Source: Pseudomaricurvus sp. HS19 (lineage in GTDB: Bacteria; Pseudomonadota; Gammaproteobacteria; Pseudomonadales; Cellvibrionaceae). Taken from it: a stretch of DNA of 64,000 bases. The notes under the pieces are model-generated. The model ran no database searches. It was not told where the DNA came from and saw only the letters and a list, made by a program, of their open reading frames with translations. The stretch lies in contig NZ_WVVW01000001.1 of assembly GCF_009857815.1 (NCBI RefSeq), positions 1,488,001-1,552,000 of the forward strand, given 5' to 3'. Shown here piece by piece: positions 22,320 through 31,864 of this stretch. Position 1 is the first letter of the stretch, and each line of letters starts with the position of its first letter. A program made the position numbers and the translations under genes.

Positions 22320-22757
22320 TTAACCCTCAGTCTGCACATCCATCTCCAGATGCACAGGGCAGTTGAGGGTGTTACTTACCAGACAACTGTCCTCGGCTTT
22401 CTGCAACAGTCTCTTACCTTTTTCGATATCAACACCAGCCGGCAGTACCAGCTTCACCCGGGAGGTCATACTAGTGAACTTGATGGTGCGCTCCTCCTTG
22501 TCCAGGGTACCCTCGGTGGCACACTGCAGGGAGACCCACTCCAGGCGTGACGCCCTGGCGATGGCCCGGAACGAGAGCGCCAGGCAGTTGGCGGTAGCAG
22601 CCAGCAGCAGGTCCTCGGGCGACCAGTCACCACCCTCACCCCCAAACTGTGGCGGTGGCGAGGTCAGCAGTTCTGGTACATCGTGGCCGGTAGTGGACAG
22701 CTTGCCTTCCGGTGCAGCGGTCACTGACACCGCATAGTGGTGTGGTAAAGGTTGCAT
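22320..22757 (-). CDS. OsmC/Ohr family protein
   Basis: 145-residue cytoplasmic protein. Both redox cysteines of the family are present: Cys58 in AATANCLALSF and Cys125 in AEDSCLVSNTL. The Glu-rich GGEGGDWSPEDLLLAA block is also typical. OsmC/Ohr members reduce organic hydroperoxides with a thiol partner; this one is closer to the YhfA/OsmC-like branch, so peroxidase activity is likely but not certain. Good Shine-Dalgarno GGGGAG. Single gene with own terminator. Confidence 0.87.
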   Translation of the reverse strand: MQPLPHHYAVSVTAAPEGKLSTTGHDVPELLTSPPPQFGGEGGDWSPEDLLLAATANCLALSFRAIARASRLEWVSLQCATEGTLDKEERTIKFTSMTSRVKLVLPAGVDIEKGKRLLQKAEDSCLVSNTLNCPVHLEMDVQTEG

Positions 22758-22873
22758 AACATCTCCCCTGCAATAACGAATATCGGAATCAATTCAAAAC
22801 GGCGCGTAGTGTAACACCATTGCCCGGAACCGTGCCGGTTTGGCCAAACCAGCGGCGTCTGCTGCCCCGCTGC

Positions 22874-24049
22874 TCACGGCAGGTGATCAGACTCACTGCG
22901 GGACAGACCGTCATCACCGGCCCGGGGATGATGCCGTCCTGCCGGCAATACCTGCTTTTGCATCCGGATGTACCTTTGGCTCATAAAGGGGCGCTCCACC
23001 CACAGGTAAAACAGGTAACACAGGAACAGTGTGCCCCCTATACTCAGCACACCAAAGATCACCGTGTTTTCATCCACCACTTGCCGCACAAACATGGCCG
23101 GTAAGCGAAACAGGTTAACGTGCAGCAGATACACCGAGTAGGACATGGCCCCCAGGGCAACACCTCCCTCCAATACCCAGTAGGAAACCGAACCACGCCT
23201 CTGCTTGACCCGTTCCAGCAACGCCTCCAACGGAGCAATAAACCATAGTAACAGCGCAAACAGTCCGGCAAACAACAGCCCACCAAACTCATCACTGAGG
23301 TTTTTGGAAGCAAGCCAGACAACGATCACGCCCCCCACAGAGGAAGCCACACAGAGTGATTTACCGGCAAGCAGATTGCGCACAACATAACCGCGCTTAA
23401 ACAGCCATGCCAGCAACATACCCAACGCAAACGAGGGCCAGTAGTAAAGAAACAATCCCTGGTGCACCCCCAGGGGATAGAGCAGGTTGACCATGGCAAA
23501 CAGAGTCAGCACCGTGAGCGCCGGGCGAAAGTACCTGCCGGTATACATCAAGGCACAGACGACAAGGTAAAACTGGAATTCGATGGCAATACTCCAGTAC
23601 ACCGCGCTGATTGCGCTGAACTGGGCCTGCAGGTCGCCCCCCTCGGCGTAAAACACCTTGGTCAGCAGCAGAAAGTGCACCCACTCACCGGGGCTGTAGC
23701 TCGCCAGCAGATTCTCCGGAGCCTGAAAACTGCCGGATTTGATCGCACTCACCACCTCCAGGACACCAGGCAGCAGCAGAGCCACCGCTACCGACGCCCA
23801 GAACACGGGGTAAATCCGTAAAAAACGCCGTTTGAGAAAACCGAGCGGGCTCTTTCCGGCGTTGAGCGTGGACTCCGCCGAATAGGTAATCACAAACCCG
23901 GAGATCACAAAGAACATGGGCACGCCCATGTAACCATAACTGGCCAGCTGATAAAGCGGCTCGCAGACACCGGAGAAATATCGTTTGGTATGGAACAGAA
24001 ACACCCAGAGCGCCGCCAGGCCGCGTGCAATTTCCAGCACAATAACCAT
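22874..24049 (-). CDS. Acyltransferase 3 family membrane protein
   Basis: About 391 residues, around ten transmembrane helices. It starts with LEIARGLAALWVFLFHTKRYF, which holds the family's R-x10-H pair, followed by GYMGVPMFFVISGFVITY, RRFLRIYPVFW and SIAIEFQFYLV. These integral membrane enzymes O-acylate surface sugars or lipids (as OafA and similar). The start is uncertain: 24049 is preceded by GGGGGCTGAC, but ATGs at 24079 and 24088 are in frame. The basic C-terminal tail is not conserved in type. No polysaccharide genes lie beside it, so the acceptor is unknown. Confidence 0.82.
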   Translation of the reverse strand: MVIVLEIARGLAALWVFLFHTKRYFSGVCEPLYQLASYGYMGVPMFFVISGFVITYSAESTLNAGKSPLGFLKRRFLRIYPVFWASVAVALLLPGVLEVVSAIKSGSFQAPENLLASYSPGEWVHFLLLTKVFYAEGGDLQAQFSAISAVYWSIAIEFQFYLVVCALMYTGRYFRPALTVLTLFAMVNLLYPLGVHQGLFLYYWPSFALGMLLAWLFKRGYVVRNLLAGKSLCVASSVGGVIVVWLASKNLSDEFGGLLFAGLFALLLWFIAPLEALLERVKQRRGSVSYWVLEGGVALGAMSYSVYLLHVNLFRLPAMFVRQVVDENTVIFGVLSIGGTLFLCYLFYLWVERPFMSQRYIRMQKQVLPAGRHHPRAGDDGLSRSESDHLP

Positions 24050-24444
24050 GTCAGCCCCCAGCCGCGACCGGCTCACCATCCCGGCCATCGGCAAGACCGG
24101 AGTCAGGCAAGGAGAGACGTTGTCTGGTTGGCAAAGTGTGGCAGAGAGCGGACACCCTGTGTGATCTGGCACGATCGAAACCGGCCAATGGCCACGGCGG
24201 GCAAAATCCTTTTTTCACCGGCAATTCCTTTGAACAGTGGGATAACGAAGACAACCCGCTGAGCCTGTCGCAGCTTCCGATTTACAGCGCAGCCCTCTCA
24301 CCAGGGAGATCAGGCAACTGAGTCCGGATAAACCAGAAGGCGCTACGACCCCAGCCACCCTGCGGGGAAACCTCAGTCTGACCCTTGCCGCCCCGGAAGT
24401 AAACTTGATCTGCGATCCGCTGAACCAGCCTCCTCCCACCGTTA

Positions 24445-25392
24445 TCAGGGCAACGGGCACTCCAGCACCCGCGCCAGAAACGCACGATAGGAGCTGATCA
24501 TCACCTGCGACACCGGCGCCTTGGGCACAATAATGTCGTAGGCGTGAGGAGCCTGCGGGCCGACCAATACCTCGCACGCCACATCAGCGGCCTGCAGCCG
24601 GCGCACATAGGCAATATCTTCCTCGTAAAACAGGTCCAGCTCGCCTACCCCCAGCCAGGTCTCGGGCAGGCCGGAGAGATCCCGCCGGCGCCCGGGGGCA
24701 GCGTAATCCGGTAACTCGGCCGCACCCGCCGGCTGCCCCAGGTACCAGCTCCAGGCGGCGCGGTTGTTTTTATTACTCCACAGCTTGTGACCCATAGGAT
24801 CCAGCGCGCGGTTAGCGCCGGTACGGTCATCCAGCATGGGGTACATCAGTACCTGCGCCGCCGGCTGCTGACCACCACCATCGGCGATACGCTGCACCAG
24901 CCCCGCCGCCAGACCACCGCCGGCACTCTGGCCGGCAATGGCAATACGGGCGGGATCGATGCCCAGCTCCGCTGCGTTATCGAGCATCCACTGCCAGGCT
25001 TCAAAGCAGTCATCCAGCGGCGCCGGGAAAGGGTGTTTGGGGGCCAGGCGATACTCAACTGACACCACCGCCACCCCCAGCTTCTTCACCAATCCGACAC
25101 ACTCGCGGTCGTTGGTGGAGACATTACCGATGATGTAACCGCCGCCGTGGATCCACAGGACTGCGGCGCCATTACCCGCCTGTCCGCCCCCCGGCTCCGG
25201 CCGATAAACCCGTACCAGGCCGTGACTCAGGGGACGGTCCTCAATGCGTATACCGGGCACCGGTCTGATCTTGTTGGGCATCAGTTTCTGCAACAGGCTG
25301 ATCACCGTGTAGATAACGCGATTGTGAAACGGCACCGCGGGGATACGGCCGTAGGCCTGGCGCAGTTCCGGGTGCAATTGTTCTATTTCCAT
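24445..25392 (-). CDS. Alpha/beta hydrolase fold-3 esterase (hormone-sensitive lipase family)
   Basis: 315-residue esterase/lipase. Oxyanion motif WIHGGGYIIG, nucleophile elbow IAGQSAGGGLA (Ser), catalytic Asp in WLGVGELDLFYEED and His in GPQAPHAYD are all present in the order of the NlhH/Aes group. No signal peptide, so cytoplasmic. Start at 25392 is the first ATG giving a normal N-terminus; its Shine-Dalgarno is weak. Divergent from imuA, sharing the short region that holds the SOS box, though nothing suggests it is itself SOS-controlled. Confidence 0.88.
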   Translation of the reverse strand: MEIEQLHPELRQAYGRIPAVPFHNRVIYTVISLLQKLMPNKIRPVPGIRIEDRPLSHGLVRVYRPEPGGGQAGNGAAVLWIHGGGYIIGNVSTNDRECVGLVKKLGVAVVSVEYRLAPKHPFPAPLDDCFEAWQWMLDNAAELGIDPARIAIAGQSAGGGLAAGLVQRIADGGGQQPAAQVLMYPMLDDRTGANRALDPMGHKLWSNKNNRAAWSWYLGQPAGAAELPDYAAPGRRRDLSGLPETWLGVGELDLFYEEDIAYVRRLQAADVACEVLVGPQAPHAYDIIVPKAPVSQVMISSYRAFLARVLECPLP

Positions 25393-25464
25393 ATGAATCA
25401 ATAGCCTGCAGTAAAAGCCGGTAACTCTATAACACTGCCATGCAATGCAACACCCCTCCCCAAC

Positions 25465-25493
25465 TTGAACACTGTACATACATACAGTATAAA
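25465..25493 (+). promoter_or_regulatory. SOS promoter of imuA-imuB-dnaE2 with LexA box
   Basis: LexA box CTGT-ACATACAT-ACAG (25472-25487) fills the spacer between TTGAAC (25465-25470) and TATAAA (25488-25493), spaced 17 bp. LexA bound here would block RNA polymerase. The predicted start lies at about 25499-25501, at or next to the imuA ATG. Confidence 0.9.
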
Positions 25494-25500
25494 TATACCT

Positions 25501-26283
25501 ATGAACGAGACTCTCCCCGACCCGATTGCCCGCCTGCTGCAGCACCCCCTGGTGTGGCAAGGGCGCCATACCCCCAGCCACCAGCACAGCCGCTCTACCG
25601 GCCACCCGGCGCTGGACGATGCCCTGCACCTGCATGGCTGGCCACTGGGGGCCAGTAGTGAGCTGTTGCTGACACACCCCTGCGGCGGCGAGCTCAGCCT
25701 GCTATGGCCACTGTTGCAACAGTGCCATGAACGCTGGATCTGCCTGATCGACCCACCACAACTGCCGTTTGCCCCGGCCTGGGAGCGTCTCGGCATCAAC
25801 ACCCGTCAGCTGCTGCTGGTGCACTCCCGCAGCCAGCAGGAGCAGCTGTGGAGCAGTCGCCAGGCGCTGCTCTCCGGCGCCTGCGAGGTGGTGATCAGCT
25901 GGAATCGCTACCGCCAAATCCGCAACCGCGAACAGCGCCAGCTGCAACAGGCGGCGGCGGATGGCCGCAGTATTCATGTACAGGTCAGTCCACAGCAGTA
26001 CCGGTACAATCCCTCTCCCTGTGCCCTGCGCCTGCTGTTGCAACCGCTCCCGGGATCAGAACCACAACAGTTGCAGATCACCGTGCTGAAACAGCGCGGC
26101 GGCTGGAGCGGGCAGACACTGCAGATCCCCCTCCACCATGGACAGCGGCCCTCACACCGGATTGCCAGCGCCCCCCGGAGTGGTCCCTTTGCCCTGCCCA
26201 ACCCCTGGCATCCGGGGCAGGCTACCTACCCCGCCGCGCCGAACGTGGCTATACCACCGTCCAGCTCTGCTCCCGGCCACTGA
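25501..26283 (+). CDS. imuA: ImuA, SOS mutasome accessory protein (RecA/SulA-like)
   Basis: 260-residue protein, first gene of the mutagenesis cassette. It belongs to the RecA/SulA-like ImuA group: the opening (IARLLQHPLVWQGRHTP), GHPALDDALHLHGWPLGASSELL and the strand WICLIDPPQLPF are typical, while a proper Walker A is absent. In other bacteria ImuA works with ImuB and DnaE2 in damage-induced mutagenesis. Promoter spacing suggests an mRNA with almost no leader, and no Shine-Dalgarno precedes the ATG. The last residues overlap the imuB start region with a 2-bp gap. Confidence 0.88.
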   Translation: MNETLPDPIARLLQHPLVWQGRHTPSHQHSRSTGHPALDDALHLHGWPLGASSELLLTHPCGGELSLLWPLLQQCHERWICLIDPPQLPFAPAWERLGINTRQLLLVHSRSQQEQLWSSRQALLSGACEVVISWNRYRQIRNREQRQLQQAAADGRSIHVQVSPQQYRYNPSPCALRLLLQPLPGSEPQQLQITVLKQRGGWSGQTLQIPLHHGQRPSHRIASAPRSGPFALPNPWHPGQATYPAAPNVAIPPSSSAPGH

Positions 26284-26285
26284 CC

Positions 26286-27794
26286 ATGCCCCACACCCGG
26301 CCCCCGCGCCAGTTGTGGCTCTGCCTGCGCTTTCCCCACTGGCCTCTCGATCTTCTCCCCGCCACGCCCGGCCAGCCCCGGGTCGTGGTAGAGCAGCAGC
26401 AATTGCGCTGGCTCTGCCCACAGGCGTTGGCGCTGGGACTGGAGCCGGGCCAGAGTGTCAGCAACGCCCTGCTATTACTGGACGACCCGCAAGCCCTGCA
26501 ACTGCACCAGCGCGATCGCGAACTGGAACTGCAGGCCCTGCGGGGAGTGGCACAGCTCTGCTACGACTTCACCCCCCATGTCAGCCTCTGGCCCCAACAC
26601 AGTGACAGGCGGGACAGCGATTTACTGGAGTGCCACCAGCTGCAGCTGGAGATCAGCCGTAGCCTGAAGTTGTTTCACGGGCTCCCCTCTCTGTTGCAGC
26701 AACTGCGGGATCACCTGCAACAGCGCGGCTTTACGCCACTGGCCAACCTGGGCCACAGCCCCAAGGCCGCCTGGCTGCTGGGGCAGGAGCACGACCTATC
26801 CTGGCCTGCAGCAGAGACAGTACCCACCGAAGACGACTTTATGCGGCAGTTGCAGGACCTGCCCCTGCAGTCACTGGCGCCCCTGCACCCCACAGCCCGC
26901 CAGTGGCTGCCACGGCTGCAACAGGTCGGTATTCACTCGCTCCGGCAGCTGCTGGAACAACCGCGCCGGGAGCTGGGCCAGCGTTACGGTACCGGCCTGC
27001 TACAGTGCCTGGATGAGATCAGTGGCACACGCCCGGAGCCGCAACTGGAGTTCCAGCCGCCGCTGCGCTTCAGCTGCCAGCGACAGCTCAACTTCGCCGT
27101 CGACAACTGGTCCCTGCTCAACTATCCGATGGAAGCGATGCTGGAAGAGCTGCAGCAGTTCCTGCGCCAGCGGCAACTGCACTGCAACGGCCTGCAGTGG
27201 CGCTTCCTGCACACCGATCGCAGCTGCAGTGAGCGGCAACTGCAACTGTCGGAGCCACTGAACATTACCGCCCCGCTGCTGCGCCTGAGCCAGCTGCGAC
27301 TGGAACAACAACCCCTTCCCCGGGCGGTGGAGAGCCTGATACTCGAGAGCGAACAGCTGCACTACAGTGCCCTGCTCAACCACAGCCTGTTTCGCGAACT
27401 GGGAACCGCCAGCAACTGCAGCATTAACCCGTTACTGGACCTGCTCAGCGCCAAGCTGGGACGGGAACAGCTGAGCCAGCTGCAGCTGCTGGATGAACAC
27501 CTGCCCGAGTGCCAACAGCAGCTGATTGACGCCGGCACACCTCTGCCGGCCAATAGCCACACACTGCCGGCGCCCCTGCCTCTGCCCCTGTGGCTGCGGT
27601 CACAACCACAAGCGGTAGCCGCTCCCTGGCGCGGTGGCCCGACCCTGCTGAGTGATCCGCTGCGGCTGGAGAGCCACTGGTGGCAAACACCACAGCAACG
27701 CGACTACTTCGTCGCCCGCGACCAGCGCGGCCTGCACTGGGTCTATTGCGACCGCCACACCGGCCAGTGGTTTATCCACGGCCACTTCGGCTGA
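26286..27794 (+). CDS. imuB: ImuB, inactive Y-family polymerase-like mutasome protein
   Basis: 502-residue homologue of Y-family DNA polymerases, the adaptor that links DnaE2, ImuA and the beta clamp. It starts MPHTRPPRQLWLCLRFPHWPLDLL. The polymerase-type acidic catalytic residues are missing (LCLRFPHW where DinB has a DxD-type motif), as usual for ImuB. A helix-hairpin-helix region (GIHSLRQLLEQPRRELGQRYG) and a long C-terminal part ending LHWVYCDRHTGQWFIHGHFG are present. Translation is probably coupled to imuA (2-bp gap) and dnaE2 follows after 23 bp. Confidence 0.92.
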   Translation: MPHTRPPRQLWLCLRFPHWPLDLLPATPGQPRVVVEQQQLRWLCPQALALGLEPGQSVSNALLLLDDPQALQLHQRDRELELQALRGVAQLCYDFTPHVSLWPQHSDRRDSDLLECHQLQLEISRSLKLFHGLPSLLQQLRDHLQQRGFTPLANLGHSPKAAWLLGQEHDLSWPAAETVPTEDDFMRQLQDLPLQSLAPLHPTARQWLPRLQQVGIHSLRQLLEQPRRELGQRYGTGLLQCLDEISGTRPEPQLEFQPPLRFSCQRQLNFAVDNWSLLNYPMEAMLEELQQFLRQRQLHCNGLQWRFLHTDRSCSERQLQLSEPLNITAPLLRLSQLRLEQQPLPRAVESLILESEQLHYSALLNHSLFRELGTASNCSINPLLDLLSAKLGREQLSQLQLLDEHLPECQQQLIDAGTPLPANSHTLPAPLPLPLWLRSQPQAVAAPWRGGPTLLSDPLRLESHWWQTPQQRDYFVARDQRGLHWVYCDRHTGQWFIHGHFG

Positions 27795-27817
27795 CCCTGT
27801 AGACGCGAGGTACCTGC

Positions 27818-30800
27818 ATGAGCTGCGATTACGCCGAACTGCACTGCGTCAGCCATTACACTTTCCTGCGCGGCATCTCCAGCCCCGCCGAGCTGGTGAC
27901 ACGCGCCGCCGAGCTGGGTTACCGCGCCCTGGCGCTCACCGACGAGTGCTCGCTGGCGGGCGTGGTGAAAGCACACGTGGCGGCGAAGGAGCACAACCTG
28001 CACCTGATTATCGGCAGCCAGTTTTTTCTCGATGACGACACAGAAGAACGCACTTGCCAGCTGGTGCTGCTGGCCCCGGACAAACGTGCCTACCAGGAGC
28101 TGTCGCTGCTGATCACCAAGGGCCGTCGCCGCAGCGCCAAGGGCGAATACCAGTTGAGTCTGGCGGACCTGCAGTTCGGCACCCAACACTGCCTCGCCAT
28201 CTGGCTGCCGGACAACGACCGGCAGCCACTGAACGACAAACACGCCCAAACCCTGAGCCGTTACTTCCGCCAGCGCCTGTGGCTGGGCGTGACGCTGTTG
28301 CAACAGGGCAGCGACAGCAACCACTACGCCCACTGCCACCAACTCAGCCAGCAACACCACCTCCCCATGCTGGCCTGCAACCAGGTTCACATGCACTGCT
28401 GCAGCCGCCAGCCGCTGCAGGACACCGTCACCGCCATTCGCCTTGGTACACCGGTACAACTGCTGGGACGGCAGCGCTCTGCCAACGCCGAACGCCACCT
28501 GCGTCCGCTGCCGCATCTGCAACAGCTCTACCCGTCTGCACTGCTGGCCGAGAGCTGGCGGCTGGCACAGCGCTGTCATTTTTCCCTCGACGAATTGCGT
28601 CACGACTACCCCCGCGAGCTGGTGCCGGCATCCCTCAGCGCCAGCGAACACCTGCGCAACCTCGCCCTGCAGGGCGCACAGCAGCGCTGGCCCCACGGCA
28701 CCCCGAAGAAAGTCGCGCAGCAGTTGCAGAAGGAACTGCTGGTGATTGAGGAGCTGGGCTATGAGCACTATTTTTTAACCGTGGCGGACGTGGTGCACTT
28801 CGCCCGGCAACAGAACATCCTCTGTCAGGGGCGCGGCTCGGCGGCCAACTCGGTGGTCTGCTTCTGCCTGTTTATTACCGAGGTGGACCCGGAACACAGC
28901 TCGCTGCTGTTTGAACGCTTTATCTCCCGCGAGCGCAACGAGCCGCCGGACATTGATGTGGACTTCGAGCACGAGCGACGCGAAGAGGTGATCCAGTACA
29001 TCTACCGCAAATACAGTCGCAAACGCACGGCACTGACCGCCACCGTCATCAGCTACAGGCTGCGCAGCGCAGTGCGCGATGTGGGCAAGGCACTGGGGTT
29101 GGACGACCTCATGCTGCAGCGCCTGTGCAGTGACCTGAGCGGCTGGGACCGGCCGGCGCAGTGGCTGCAGCGGGTACAACAACAGGGTGGCCTCTCCCAT
29201 CAACTGGGGCAGCGTTTTCACTCGCTGGTGCAGCAGCTGCTGGGCACCCCCCGTCACCTGTCGCAGCATGTGGGCGGTTTTCTCATGACCGAGTCCCCCA
29301 TCAGCAACCTGGTGCCGGTGGAAAACGCGGCCATGCCGGAGCGCACCATCATCCAGTGGGACAAGGACGACATTGAAAGTCTTGGCCTGCTGAAAGTGGA
29401 TGTACTGGCACTGGGTATGCTCACCGCCATCCGCAAAACCCTGCGACTTGTAAGCGACTACAGTGGCCAACCCATGGGGCTGGCAGACATTCCCAACAGC
29501 GATCCCGGCACCTATCACATGCTCTGTCAGGGCGACAGCATGGGCGTGTTCCAGGTGGAGTCGCGGGCACAGATGTCCATGCTGCCGCGGCTGAAACCGC
29601 GCTGCTATTACGACCTGGTGGTGCAGGTGGCCATTGTCCGCCCCGGTCCGATACAGGGGGATATGGTGCACCCCTACCTGAAGCGTCGTAACGGCGAGGA
29701 AGCGGTGCACTACCCCAACGCAGCGGTAAAAGGCGTACTGGAACGCACCCTCGGCGTACCCATCTTTCAGGAGCAGGTGATCCAGCTGGCAATGGTGGCG
29801 GCCGGGTTCAGCGGCGGCGAGGCGGACCAGCTGCGCCGCGCCATGGCCAGCTGGAAACGCCATGGCGACCTGCAGCGCTTCCGGCAAAAGCTGATCGACG
29901 GCATGCTGGCCCGCGGCCACGACGCCGACTTTGCCGAGCGCCTGTTTAACCAGATTCTCGGCTTCGGCGACTACGGTTTTCCCGAATCCCACGCCGCCAG
30001 TTTTGCCCTGCTGGTGTACGCCTCCGCCTGGCTCAAGTGCCACCACCCGGCGGCCTTTTACTGTGGCCTGCTCAACAGCCTGCCCATGGGTTTCTATTCT
30101 GCGTCGCAACTGGTGCAGGACGCCCGCCGCCATGACATTGAGGTACGCCCCATTGATGTGGCCCACAGTGGCTGGGATCACCGGCTGGAGCCTTTTACAG
30201 CCCGCTGCGGCGATACCCACTACGCCCTGCGGCTGGGACTGCGGCAGGTGAAAGGGTTGCGACGGGAAGCGGCGCAGCGTATTGAACAGTGCCAGCAGCA
30301 GACGCCTCTGCCAGACACCATTGCCCGCTGGGCGGCACAGGCACAACTGCGCGACGACGACCTGCAGCAGCTGGCCGCCGCCAGCGCCTTTGCCGGACTC
30401 AGTGCCCACCGTCGCCACGCCCACTGGCAGGTGCAGGAGGTGGAACCCTGGACGCCCCTGTTTCAGCGCAACGAACAGGAGACCAATAGCAGCGATGTAC
30501 TCACTCGCCTGCCGCCCCCCTCCGATGAAGAGAATACGCTGGAGGATTACCGCGTTACCGGTTTAACCCTCAACCAGCACCCCATGTCCCTGCTGCGCCA
30601 GCGCCCGGCCTTTCAGCGCTGTAAAAGAGCCATTGACCTGCTGCAGGTGGAGCACGGCCGCTTTGTGCGCATTGCCGGCGTTGTCACCGGCCGCCAGCGC
30701 CCCGGCACCGCCAGCGGCGCCCTGTTTATGACGCTGGAAGACGAGACCGGCAACATCAACGTGATCCTCTGGCGTGCGCTGCAGGAGCGCCAGCGACAGG

Positions 30801-30940
30801 AGGTGCTGCGCAGCCGGGTGCTGATTATCAAAGGGGTGCTGGAGAGAAAGGAGAACGTGGTGCATGTGATTGCCGGCCATTTGCAGGACATGAGCGATGA
30901 GCTGGCACAGCTGCAGCCCCACTCACGGGACTTTCATTGA
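27818..30940 (+). CDS. dnaE2: Error-prone DNA polymerase III alpha subunit DnaE2 (ImuC)
   Basis: 1040-residue C-family polymerase used in SOS mutagenesis and lesion bypass. N-terminal PHP domain (ELHCVSHYTFLRGISSPAELV and ALALTDECSLAGVVKAH), polymerase core with QGRGSAANSVVCF and the catalytic acidic motif PPDIDVDFEHERREEV, then VSRAQMSML-type and FPESHAASFALLVYASAWLK blocks, and a C-terminal OB fold (RIAGVVTGRQRPGTASG). It lacks the tau-binding tail of DnaE1. GAGG stands 10 nt before the ATG. Third gene of the LexA-controlled operon. Confidence 0.96.
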   Translation: MSCDYAELHCVSHYTFLRGISSPAELVTRAAELGYRALALTDECSLAGVVKAHVAAKEHNLHLIIGSQFFLDDDTEERTCQLVLLAPDKRAYQELSLLITKGRRRSAKGEYQLSLADLQFGTQHCLAIWLPDNDRQPLNDKHAQTLSRYFRQRLWLGVTLLQQGSDSNHYAHCHQLSQQHHLPMLACNQVHMHCCSRQPLQDTVTAIRLGTPVQLLGRQRSANAERHLRPLPHLQQLYPSALLAESWRLAQRCHFSLDELRHDYPRELVPASLSASEHLRNLALQGAQQRWPHGTPKKVAQQLQKELLVIEELGYEHYFLTVADVVHFARQQNILCQGRGSAANSVVCFCLFITEVDPEHSSLLFERFISRERNEPPDIDVDFEHERREEVIQYIYRKYSRKRTALTATVISYRLRSAVRDVGKALGLDDLMLQRLCSDLSGWDRPAQWLQRVQQQGGLSHQLGQRFHSLVQQLLGTPRHLSQHVGGFLMTESPISNLVPVENAAMPERTIIQWDKDDIESLGLLKVDVLALGMLTAIRKTLRLVSDYSGQPMGLADIPNSDPGTYHMLCQGDSMGVFQVESRAQMSMLPRLKPRCYYDLVVQVAIVRPGPIQGDMVHPYLKRRNGEEAVHYPNAAVKGVLERTLGVPIFQEQVIQLAMVAAGFSGGEADQLRRAMASWKRHGDLQRFRQKLIDGMLARGHDADFAERLFNQILGFGDYGFPESHAASFALLVYASAWLKCHHPAAFYCGLLNSLPMGFYSASQLVQDARRHDIEVRPIDVAHSGWDHRLEPFTARCGDTHYALRLGLRQVKGLRREAAQRIEQCQQQTPLPDTIARWAAQAQLRDDDLQQLAAASAFAGLSAHRRHAHWQVQEVEPWTPLFQRNEQETNSSDVLTRLPPPSDEENTLEDYRVTGLTLNQHPMSLLRQRPAFQRCKRAIDLLQVEHGRFVRIAGVVTGRQRPGTASGALFMTLEDETGNINVILWRALQERQRQEVLRSRVLIIKGVLERKENVVHVIAGHLQDMSDELAQLQPHSRDFH

Positions 30941-31133
30941 AAACTGTCACTGAAAAAAGATTGTCTCTAAAACAGAAGCTATCGCCCGGTGCCCACTGCA
31001 TCACCACTCCCCCGAGTGCAGGACCAAGGTTGTTATGGCACATTTTTCTTTATAGCATACCTGCGCCTGCACAAGGCGCCCGCACCAGACTGCGCCGTGC
31101 AGGCAGGAAAAAAACAACATTAAAGGAAGATCC

Positions 31134-31700
31134 ATGAAAGCAACAAAGACCGTCACCCTTGGAGCCCTGCTCTCTCTTCTCACCGCTACTCCGGCCCTGG
31201 CCCTGGATTCCGGCTGGTACGCCGGCGCCAGCTACGCCCAAACCAGCTACAAGGAGAGCGGCTTGTCCGAGCTGGACCTCTCTGCGCTCCAGGCACAGGG
31301 AGGCTATCGCCTGACTCCGCACCTGGCACTGGAGACACGCTTGGGCCTGGGCGTTGGCGATGACAGTACCCGTGAATCCATTTACGGCGAGCGGGTCGAC
31401 GCCACGGCGGAGATTGATTACGTGGTCTCCGGATTCGCCAAAGCCATCCTGCCACTGGACGCCGTTGAGCTCTACGTGATCGCCGGCGTGACCTACGCCA
31501 GTATTGAGTACGATGTACGCTTGGTTGACTACGGCTATTCCGCCAGTGGCGACGACTCCGGCAGCGACTTCTCCTATGGGGCAGGCCTGGCAGTCAATCC
31601 CAACGACAACGTCAGTGTCTTTATCGAGTACGTCAACTACTACGACAAGGACGAGGTAGAAATCGACGGTTACAACGTCGGCGTCAACTTCTATTTCTGA
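31134..31700 (+). CDS. Outer membrane beta-barrel protein
   Basis: 188-residue exported protein. Signal peptide MKATKTVTLGALLSLLTATPALA, then strands GWYAGASYAQTSY, LQAQGGYRLTPHLALETRLGL, ELYVIAGVTYASIEYDV and FSYGAGLAVNPNDNVSVFIEYVNYY, and a terminal Phe (YNVGVNFYF). The pattern suggests an eight-stranded OmpA/OmpX-like barrel. AAGGA 7 nt upstream supports the start. Role unknown; similar in style to, but not a close copy of, the barrel protein at 1104-1622. Confidence 0.78.
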   Translation: MKATKTVTLGALLSLLTATPALALDSGWYAGASYAQTSYKESGLSELDLSALQAQGGYRLTPHLALETRLGLGVGDDSTRESIYGERVDATAEIDYVVSGFAKAILPLDAVELYVIAGVTYASIEYDVRLVDYGYSASGDDSGSDFSYGAGLAVNPNDNVSVFIEYVNYYDKDEVEIDGYNVGVNFYF

Positions 31701-31864
31701 TCAATTCCCGGCCCGCGCACGCGGGCCAACCCATCCTCACTTCCCACCTCCGGCAAGCGGATACAGCGCAAATCACAATAGCACCTGACGCTCCCCCACC
31801 ACTGCGCTATGATCAACGCCGATAGCCAACAGAATACGGCCTGGATTGATAACAAGGAGCCTCT

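Noticed and set aside
28775-30424. Open frame of 549 codons opposite dnaE2
   Set aside because: Antisense shadow; dnaE2 motifs are intact on the other strand.
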